From NCBI GenBank assembly GCA_043800975.1, contig JAZDMK010000185.1, positions 1-11,489 of the forward strand: a stretch of DNA of 11,489 nucleotides, written 5' to 3'. The position numbers and the translations under genes are program-made. Each line of letters opens with the position of its first letter. Position 1 is the first letter of the stretch. A model generated the notes under the pieces. That model saw only the letters and a list, made by a program, of their open reading frames with translations, did not search any database and was not told the DNA's origin. The DNA is from JAZDMK01 sp043800975 (GTDB taxonomy: Bacteria > Bacteroidota > Bacteroidia > Bacteroidales > JAHJDW01). This document shows, piece after piece, positions 1-4,784 of the stretch.

Positions 1-171
1 GGCGGAATGCTTGCCAAGAAGGTAAACATGTTTGCTCTTTATAATGTAATGAAAGACAACCCAGGCTATGATGTTGTTTTTTATCCTCAGTTTGAAACAA
101 AAGTTGTGAATGTAATTTTTGTAAAAACTACAAAAGTGAAAGTTACCTGCCGTTTAGGAAAACTGAAATAA
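1..171 (+). CDS. C-terminal end of small unknown protein (partial)
   Basis: The frame is open from the first base of the window and ends with TAA at 169-171, leaving 56 codons of the C-terminus; the start lies outside. The fragment contains a stretch reading DVVFYPQFETK, followed by alternating hydrophobic and basic residues that look like paired beta strands, and it ends in RLGKLK. This pattern (a valine- and tyrosine-rich strand around YPQFE, then KVKVT and a basic end) recalls small secreted or lipoprotein-like proteins of Bacteroidota that I know only as uncharacterised. No catalytic residue is visible. The gene is closed 21 bases downstream by a strong terminator, so it does not share a transcript with the caspase-like gene that follows. 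The family assignment is a guess; the reading frame itself is secure. Confidence 0.75.
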   Translation, partial: GGMLAKKVNMFALYNVMKDNPGYDVVFYPQFETKVVNVIFVKTTKVKVTCRLGKLK

Positions 172-191
172 GCTAAGCTTACCTAATATAA

Positions 192-220
192 AATGCCGCA
201 TGAAAGCGGCATTTTTTTTT
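192..220 (+). terminator. Intrinsic terminator after the first gene
   Basis: A perfect 8-bp stem, AATGCCGC (192-199) and GCGGCATT (206-213), encloses the 6-base loop ATGAAA. It is followed by an uninterrupted run of T to 220. This is a textbook Rho-independent terminator for the gene ending at 171. Confidence 0.93.
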
Positions 221-221
221 G

Positions 222-229
222 TATCTTTG
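222..229 (+). promoter_or_regulatory. Bacteroidota -7 element (TATCTTTG) for the caspase-like gene
   Basis: TATCTTTG is an exact match to the TAnnTTTG -7 consensus of the Bacteroidota primary sigma factor. It lies 22 bases before the ATG at 252. The place where the -33 TTTG should be (about 199-202) falls inside the terminator hairpin and does not match, so the promoter rests on the -7 element alone. Confidence 0.55.
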
Positions 230-251
230 TTTGCCCTCAAAAAAATAAAAG

Positions 252-1565
252 ATGAAACATACGAACCGAATTCTATTCTCTCTTTTCATTCTGTTTTTCT
301 TTTCTTCATTGATTCCCGCTACAGCACAGGATGAATTTTCAATTTTGTACATCCACCGCCTAAAGAAAACCACCAACAGTGATGTGACATACAAAATTTG
401 GTTCAACAACACCCTGATGGGCGAACTGAAAAAGGTAAATGTTGCTGTTTCGGCAGATGCCAAAGGAAGATGGCTGGTTTGCAAGCAGCCTGTGAAAGGG
501 AAATTTTATCTTCGTATCACGCAGGGTAAAGAAAATTCTGAAGTGGACCGCCTGCTGATGTACTCCGCTCCCGGAAAATCATACTACATTCAGTTTGATC
601 CTGCAGTAGGTTATGGTGAAAAATCACTGACCGCCATGGCATTCGAAAGAGGCGCATCCCTATTTGCTACAGCAAGCCCTGAAGATATAGCTTTTGCACA
701 CCCGGAAATTTCATCCGTTGTTCTTGAGCGAAAAGACAAACTTGTTGACGATCTTCTCGTTTATAAACAAGCACCCGATGATACTGTGGCCATCGAATAC
801 AGAGGCGCCAAACCCAACAATAACATTGTTCCTAATAACAATTATTCTTCAGCAGGAAGTGGCAAAAATTATTTGCTTGTTATCGGAATCAACGATTACA
901 AATTCTGGCCAAAGCTGAACAACGCCGTGAAAGACGCCCACGACATGAAGGATATATTACTTAGCAAATACAATTTTGCCTCGAATGAGGTATTAGAATT
1001 GTATGATGATGCCGCATCTAAAAAAAATATTCTTGAGAAGCTTACTAAGTTGAAAGATGTTGTCACCGAATCAGACAATGTTCTGATTTATTTCTCCGGA
1101 CATGGTTGGTATAACAAGGAAATTGATGAAGGCTACTGGATTCCTTTCAATGCTCAGAAGAACGAAGAAACCGATTATTTACCGAATTCAACACTTCTGA
1201 AATATATCAAAGCACTTACCTGCAAACATGTGTTCATGATTGCTGACGCATGCTTCTCCGGCGCATTATTTTCACAGGGGAGTCGTGGATATGTGGATAA
1301 TGTCGAAAAATTTAAATCTCGCTGGGGGCTTACTTCCGGCCGACTGGAAGCTGTGTCGGACGGCTTCACGGGAACCAACAGTCCTTTCGCTTCATTTGTG
1401 ATCAAGTTTTTAAAGGAAAACTCCAAAGAAGCTTTTCCTTGCAGCGAAATGATTCAGTATGTAAAAGTTTCTGTATCGAATAATGCTGAACAAACGCCCA
1501 TCGGTAATCCCTTACGCAATGTGGGTGATGAAGGTGGCGAATTTATTTTTCACATGAAAAAGTAA
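252..1565 (+). CDS. Secreted caspase-like (C14) cysteine peptidase
   Basis: The 437-residue protein is predicted to be exported and to cleave proteins with a Cys/His dyad of the caspase clan. Residues 1-25 are a signal peptide (basic start, hydrophobic core, ATA before Q26). Residues about 27-190 form an N-terminal region that looks beta-rich and that I cannot classify with confidence. A low-complexity linker with two PNNN motifs (about 188-200) follows. The caspase domain runs from about 205 to the end: strand KNYLLVIGIND (205-215), catalytic His284 in YFSGHG, catalytic Cys334 in ADACFSG, and the downstream signature TSGRLEAVSDG with SPFA (361-380), common in bacterial caspase homologues. 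The start is the first ATG, and it directly begins the signal peptide. A FISUMP gene follows 44 bases downstream on the same strand. Both catalytic residues are intact, so activity is expected. Metacaspase-like enzymes usually cut after Arg or Lys; that preference is not shown here. Confidence 0.9.
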   Translation: MKHTNRILFSLFILFFFSSLIPATAQDEFSILYIHRLKKTTNSDVTYKIWFNNTLMGELKKVNVAVSADAKGRWLVCKQPVKGKFYLRITQGKENSEVDRLLMYSAPGKSYYIQFDPAVGYGEKSLTAMAFERGASLFATASPEDIAFAHPEISSVVLERKDKLVDDLLVYKQAPDDTVAIEYRGAKPNNNIVPNNNYSSAGSGKNYLLVIGINDYKFWPKLNNAVKDAHDMKDILLSKYNFASNEVLELYDDAASKKNILEKLTKLKDVVTESDNVLIYFSGHGWYNKEIDEGYWIPFNAQKNEETDYLPNSTLLKYIKALTCKHVFMIADACFSGALFSQGSRGYVDNVEKFKSRWGLTSGRLEAVSDGFTGTNSPFASFVIKFLKENSKEAFPCSEMIQYVKVSVSNNAEQTPIGNPLRNVGDEGGEFIFHMKK

Positions 1566-1609
1566 TTTTCTTTTTGTAAAGAACATTGTACATTTTAAAA
1601 ACAACCAAG

Positions 1610-2263
1610 ATGAAGAATATCCTTATTTCAATGACATTCCTTATGCTTATGATTCCTTTCTGCATGATGGCTCAGGACATAAAAACTGTAAAAATCGGCA
1701 GCCAGGAATGGACCGATGCAAATCTGAATGTAAGTAAATTTAAAAACGGCGATATAATTCCTGAAGCAAAAAATATTGAAGAATTTATTCAGGCGTGCAG
1801 CGATCTGAAGCCCATATGGATTAATTATGAAAACGAAACGGCCAACGGAACTGTTTATGGAAAAATTTACAACTATTATGCTGTGCAGGATTCCCGCGGA
1901 CTTGCTCCAGTCGGCTTTCACATACCTACGGATGCGGAATGGAAACAAATGATTGATGAATTGGGTGGCTCAGATAATGCCGGAAAAAAATTAAAGAGCA
2001 TCAAAGGCTGGGATGAAAATGGAAATGGTGATAATAAAAGCGGATTCAATGCACTTCCCGGTGGGGAACTAAATGGCGGTTATGCAGGCAATGAATTTGT
2101 TCCTGAATTTCGCGAAAAAGGAAGTTACACCTGCTTCTGGGCATCCGACAAATCGAGTATGTTTATCAAGCCAAATCGTTGTCTGAGTTTTCAGAGTGAT
2201 GTGGTAGAAACCAAAAGCAGTTATCTGAATTACGGTTTTTATGTAAGGTGTGTGAAGGATTAA
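1610..2263 (+). CDS. Secreted FISUMP-domain protein
   Basis: This 217-residue protein carries a Fibrobacter succinogenes major paralogous (FISUMP) domain, a family of exported proteins of unknown function thought to be related to the C-type lectin/sulfatase-modifying-factor fold. Residues 1-21 are a signal peptide ending MMA before Q22. The domain hallmarks follow in order: IGSQEWTDANLN (29-40), GKIYNYYAV (84-92), APVGFHIPTDAEW (99-111), SGFNALPGGE (144-153), CFWASD (175-180) and the closing GFYVRCVKD (209-217). Reading further upstream in frame gives a TTG at 1586, but the ATG at 1610 directly starts the signal peptide and is chosen. It lies 44 bases after the caspase-like gene, so co-transcription is likely. 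A weak promoter candidate (TTTT at 1566-1569, 19 bases, TACATTTT at 1589-1596) could give independent expression. The family call is firm; the role (surface, adhesion or ligand binding) is inference. Confidence 0.9.
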   Translation: MKNILISMTFLMLMIPFCMMAQDIKTVKIGSQEWTDANLNVSKFKNGDIIPEAKNIEEFIQACSDLKPIWINYENETANGTVYGKIYNYYAVQDSRGLAPVGFHIPTDAEWKQMIDELGGSDNAGKKLKSIKGWDENGNGDNKSGFNALPGGELNGGYAGNEFVPEFREKGSYTCFWASDKSSMFIKPNRCLSFQSDVVETKSSYLNYGFYVRCVKD

Positions 2264-2342
2264 CGATTTTTCGATAGTTATTTCACAAAGCACTCCCTTT
2301 TTCTAAGTGTAGGGAAAAGACCGGAAATATGGAAGACCGGCT

Positions 2343-2423
2343 ATGAAAAAAAGCTACAGTTTTATCACAGTTTTCTTAATCTTAATTTCTGCAGAAACCC
2401 GTCAGCTTCTAATTGGAGTTTGA
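2343..2423 (+). pseudogene. Orphan signal-peptide-like reading frame, possible gene remnant
   Basis: An ATG at 2343 opens 26 codons that begin MKKSYSFITVFLILISA, a good match to a Sec signal peptide start, and ends at TGA 2421-2423. From about codon 20 the frame is already inside the first unit of the 21-bp repeat array, so the export-signal part is followed by repeat DNA rather than a mature protein. One reading is the 5' end of an old secreted-protein gene whose body was lost or replaced by the array. Another is chance: AT-rich DNA often gives short hydrophobic frames. No exact promoter or ribosome binding site was found for it. Confidence 0.25.
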
Positions 2424-2589
2424 CATTTTCCATAAGGAGTATGTCTGGTTCCAATTAGAACACGTCTGGTTCCAATTAGAACTTGTCCTGTTCCAGTTGG
2501 AACACGTCTGATTCCAATTGGAACCTGTCGGGTTCCACATAGAAGTAGTCAGGTTCCAGTTGTTTTCAGTCAGATTCGTATTAGAAGAA
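2401..2589. repeat. Tandem array of nine 21-bp units with palindromic cores
   Basis: Units start every 21 bases at 2401, 2422, 2443, 2464, 2485, 2506, 2527, 2548 and 2569. Eight of the nine begin with GTC (the second with GAC). The best-conserved units (2443-2526) read close to GTCTGGTTCCAATTAGAAC plus two variable bases. Their core approaches the 14-bp palindrome GTTCCAATTGGAAC: each of the four central units differs from perfect symmetry at one base pair. The outer units have decayed. The 21-bp spacing is two helical turns, so all cores face the same side of the DNA. It is also seven codons: on the minus strand one frame (GTG at 2723, stop at 2409) reads through units 9 to 2 as heptapeptides near SNWNQTC. 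No spacer variation exists, so it is not a CRISPR array. Whether it acts as a protein-binding array, as coding repeats or as neutral tandem DNA is open. Confidence 0.9.
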
Positions 2590-2850
2590 GTATTTAAAGA
2601 TGTGTAATCGGAATAGAAGCCGGAAGAAACGCCCCTGTTCCGCGCTGCCCCTTGCAAGTACTTGGTCAAAGAACAACCGGACGAGATTGAATGTAGAGAG
2701 ACATATGTAGTATTCGATATCACGATGTTGTTTTCTGATATAAAAACGCAGAAAATTTTAAAATATTGAATCGAAAACGAAAAAAATTTATTTCCACAAA
2801 TATTTCTTCAATGTCATTTCCTCCTAAATTGCGCTACTATTATATAAAGC

Positions 2851-3057
2851 ATGAAAGTACTTCGTTGGTTGTGGTTGTATCTGAAGGATTGGAAAAACTT
2901 ACTGGCTCACACAATGATTGGTGTTGCTATTTTACTGGTTGCTTTTTACCTTCCTGTAAGGCTTGAATACAGAATCGGGATTCTGGTGTTAGTAGTTGCT
3001 TTTAATGTTATCCGAATGAGAATTTCGAAAAAGAAAAGTGATTCGAAGAAAGATTAA
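2851..3057 (+). CDS. Small membrane protein of unknown function
   Basis: The 68-residue protein starts MKVLRWLWLYLKDWKN, an amphipathic, tryptophan-rich segment. It then has two short hydrophobic helices (about 20-35 and 41-55) separated by PVRLEYR, and ends in a strongly basic tail (KKKSDSKKD). This predicts a helical hairpin in the inner membrane with both ends in the cytoplasm, by the positive-inside rule. It matches no family I can name. A weak promoter candidate precedes it (TTTC at 2803-2806, 18 bases, TAAATTGC at 2825-2832). Its stop is only 9 bases from the stop of thyA on the other strand, so the two transcripts must run into each other unless a terminator lies within a coding sequence. 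The hydrophobic layout and ATG make a real gene more likely than not. Confidence 0.65.
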   Translation: MKVLRWLWLYLKDWKNLLAHTMIGVAILLVAFYLPVRLEYRIGILVLVVAFNVIRMRISKKKSDSKKD

Positions 3058-3066
3058 GCCTTTTCT

Positions 3067-3861
3067 TTACACCGCCACTACCGCCTTGATATTCGGGTGC
3101 GCATCATAACCTTCCAGTGTAAAATCTTCGAATTTGAAATCAAATAAATCCTTTATATCCGGATTGATTTTCATTGTTGGCAAAGCGCGCATATCGCGTG
3201 ACAGCTGAAGGCGTGCCTGATCGAGATGATTGATATACAAATGTGCATCCCCCAGTGTATGCACAAAATCGCCGGGCTGTAATCCGGTTACCTGCGCGAT
3301 CATCATAGTGAGCAATGCGTATGAAGCAATGTTAAAAGGAACACCAATGAAAATATCGGCGCTTCTCTGATAAAGCTGACAGGATAATTTCCCATCCGCC
3401 ACATAAAACTGAAATAATACATGACAGGGAGGCAGCGCCATTTGGTCTACCAAAGCCACATTCCACGCGCAAACCATGATGCGGCGTGAGTCGGGATTTT
3501 TTTTCAGTGTTTCTACAACCTGTGTAATCTGATCAATATGCCCGCCTTTGTAATCCGGCCACGAGCGCCATTGATAGCCATATACAGGACCAAGATTTCC
3601 TTCGGCATCGGCCCACTCATCCCAGATGGAAACGCCGTTGTCCTTTAAATATTTTATGTTGGTACAGCCCTGTAAAAACCAAAGCAGTTCGTGAATGATC
3701 GAACGAAGATGTAATTTTTTTGTCGTTGTAACCGGAAAACCTTCTGCTAAATTGAAACGCATCTGATGACCGAAAACGCTGAGCGTACCTGTACCTGTGC
3801 GATCATCCTTACGTGCTCCTTCATTGAGAACGCGGGTCATTAAATCTAAATAAGGTTTCAT
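3067..3861 (-). CDS. thyA: Thymidylate synthase
   Basis: ThyA converts dUMP to dTMP in the cytoplasm, using methylene-tetrahydrofolate as both carbon donor and reductant. The product is 264 residues, the same length as the E. coli enzyme, and its key residues fall at the same numbers: Arg21, Glu58, Trp80, Arg126-Arg127 (phosphate binding from the partner subunit), catalytic Cys146 in LPPCH, Arg166 and Asp169 in QRSADIF, Asn177, His207 and Tyr209. The end reads IKAVVAV where E. coli has a PVAI-type C-terminus, a conservative difference. It lies 75 bases downstream of the bifunctional nuclease gene on the same strand. It has no good promoter of its own (best: TAACTTTT at 3874-3867, no -33 box), so it is probably read from that gene's promoter. 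No dihydrofolate reductase gene, its frequent neighbour, is in the window. Confidence 0.98.
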   Translation of the reverse strand: MKPYLDLMTRVLNEGARKDDRTGTGTLSVFGHQMRFNLAEGFPVTTTKKLHLRSIIHELLWFLQGCTNIKYLKDNGVSIWDEWADAEGNLGPVYGYQWRSWPDYKGGHIDQITQVVETLKKNPDSRRIMVCAWNVALVDQMALPPCHVLFQFYVADGKLSCQLYQRSADIFIGVPFNIASYALLTMMIAQVTGLQPGDFVHTLGDAHLYINHLDQARLQLSRDMRALPTMKINPDIKDLFDFKFEDFTLEGYDAHPNIKAVVAV

Positions 3862-3870
3862 ACTAAAAAA

Positions 3871-3940
3871 GTTACTGGGTTATTAGTTATTGGTTATTGG
3901 CGAAAGAAAAACTGATTACTGATTACCAATCACTGATTAC
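3871..3940. repeat. Tract of 7-bp tandem repeats between nuclease gene and thyA
   Basis: Two blocks with a 7-bp period flank a 13-base gap. The first reads GGTTATT, AGTTATT, GGTTATT (3878-3898), preceded by a looser copy. The second reads CTGATTA, CTGATTA, CCAATCA, CTGATTA (3912-3939). The second block runs into the stop codon of the nuclease gene (3937-3939). Similar heptamer tracts occur between genes in several bacterial groups; no function is evident here. Confidence 0.75.
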
Positions 3941-4575
3941 TTTTTATCCTTGCCTTTCCGGCTTTTCTTTTCTTTCTTTTTAGTAATCTCATCGCGAATG
4001 CGGGATGCCTTTTCGTAATCTTCATCATCAATGGCACCGGTTAGTTGCTCTTCGAGTTCCTTCAGGTTCATATCTGAAAATTCAGAGTCTGCTTTCACTG
4101 AAGAAAGGTCATCTGATTCTGCAGCACCGGATTCGGTAGAGTCTTTTGTTTCATCTAAAGCAACACCTGCAGCTTCCAGAACATTTTCATAGGTATAAAT
4201 CGGGCAGTTGAAACGCACGGCAAGTGCTACTGCATCAGAAGTACGGGAATCAATTTCTGCAATTTTTTCCTGCGATTCGCAAACCAGCTTAGAATAAAAA
4301 ACACCTTCCGCAAACTTATGTATTAAAACTTCAAACACATTAATATTAAACTCAGTGGAGAAACTTTTAAAAAGGTCGTGCGTCAGCGGCCTTGTGGGAC
4401 GCATCTTTTCCAGTTCAATGGCAATAGCCTGCGCTTCAAAACCACCAATGATTATCGGCAAACGTCGTTTTCCTTCTGCCTCACCCAGAATCAAAGCATA
4501 AGCGCCGCTTTGCGTCTGGCTATATGTGATCCCCATAATCTCGAGGCGAATTTTTGTCCCTTGCGAATCTTTCAT
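3937..4575 (-). CDS. Bifunctional nuclease (BFN/DUF151) domain protein with UVR motif
   Basis: The 212-residue cytoplasmic protein has two parts. Residues about 8-135 are a BFN/DUF151 domain, with the family's conserved runs LPIIIGGFEAQAIAIELE (39-56), RPLTHDL (62-68) and IDSRTSDAVALAVRFNCPIY (108-127). After an acidic, serine-rich linker (about 141-168), residues 171-197 form a UVR (UvrB/UvrC-type) motif, LKELEEQL...YEKASRIRDEI, a helical hairpin used for protein contacts. The C-terminus is almost entirely Lys, Arg, Gly and Asp. Plant relatives were reported to have nuclease activity, but the activity of bacterial members is poorly defined, so the name states homology, not a proven reaction. 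The BFN-plus-UVR layout is typical of Bacteroidota. The start ATG lies only 8 bases after a -7 element. thyA follows on the same strand. Confidence 0.93.
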   Translation of the reverse strand: MKDSQGTKIRLEIMGITYSQTQSGAYALILGEAEGKRRLPIIIGGFEAQAIAIELEKMRPTRPLTHDLFKSFSTEFNINVFEVLIHKFAEGVFYSKLVCESQEKIAEIDSRTSDAVALAVRFNCPIYTYENVLEAAGVALDETKDSTESGAAESDDLSSVKADSEFSDMNLKELEEQLTGAIDDEDYEKASRIRDEITKKKEKKSRKGKDKK

Positions 4576-4583
4576 ACTTCAGG

Positions 4584-4591
4584 CAAAGATA
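4584..4591 (-). promoter_or_regulatory. Bacteroidota -7 element (TATCTTTG) for the nuclease-thyA unit
   Basis: Read on the minus strand this is TATCTTTG, an exact TAnnTTTG match. Only 8 bases separate it from the ATG at 4575, so the transcript would have almost no leader. The -33 region is only a poorly spaced T-rich stretch. Confidence 0.65.
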
Positions 4592-4676
4592 ACGATTTTT
4601 CCGAAAAAATTAATTTACAACTTCTTTTCTCAACACACTAAATACCCGATAATTAGAAATTCTTTTTTTTCATGAT

Positions 4677-4706
4677 TTTTAGTTTCGGAAAGAATTCATA
4701 ATTTTG
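4677..4706 (+). promoter_or_regulatory. Promoter of hppA
   Basis: TAATTTTG (4699-4706) matches the TAnnTTTG -7 consensus. It is preceded at an 18-base spacing by TTTT (4677-4680) in a T-rich -33 region. The predicted leader before the hppA ATG is roughly 65-75 bases. This promoter and that of the nuclease gene diverge from the same 205-bp intergenic region. Confidence 0.7.
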
Positions 4707-4754
4707 CAGCCCGAAAATCAAATCATTCAAATCTAATATTCAACAAACTCCGCA

Positions 4755-4784
4755 ATGTGTGGATTTAAAAAAAGTCTTTTATGA
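4755..4784 (+). CDS. Possible nine-codon upstream reading frame overlapping the hppA start
   Basis: ATG at 4755 opens MCGFKKSLL and ends at TGA 4782-4784. That stop overlaps the hppA ATG (4781-4783) in an ATGA arrangement, and the mini-frame lies wholly within the predicted hppA leader. ATGA overlaps commonly couple translation of neighbouring frames. Its tiny size means chance cannot be excluded. Confidence 0.3.
   Translation: MCGFKKSLL

Larger units (their letters stand above)
2264..2850. other. 587-bp region without a convincing gene
   Basis: No family-recognisable coding sequence lies between the FISUMP gene and the small membrane protein. From left to right it holds a repeated AGACCGG (2318-2324 and 2334-2340), a 26-codon signal-peptide-like frame (2343-2423), the 21-bp repeat array (2401-2589), and a somewhat more GC-rich stretch (about 2610-2690) containing the palindrome CAAGTACTTG (2655-2664). 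An AT-rich stretch follows, up to the ATG at 2851. I see no clear terminator for the FISUMP gene and no exact TAnnTTTG element. On the minus strand a GTG-started frame (2723 down to 2409) stays open through most of the array; it is discussed with the repeat. Confidence 0.7.

Noticed and set aside
1646..1670. Lipoprotein signal in the FISUMP protein (Cys18 near the end of the hydrophobic core)
   Set aside because: The residues before the Cys (IPF) do not fit a lipobox, and the MMA|Q site fits ordinary signal peptidase cleavage.
2290..2318. Terminator for the FISUMP gene at CTCCCTTTTT...AGGGAAAAG
   Set aside because: Only about four base pairs can form around a long loop, and no T run follows.
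2401..2589. CRISPR array
   Set aside because: Units are 21 bp head to tail with no unique spacers between repeats, and no cas gene is in the window.
2655..2664. Palindrome CAAGTACTTG as an operator
   Set aside because: It is a single short palindrome with no promoter next to it; chance is a sufficient explanation.
2766..2966. 66-codon plus-strand frame overlapping the small membrane protein
   Set aside because: It needs a TTG start, has no domain or membrane pattern, and overlaps in another frame the better-supported gene at 2851.
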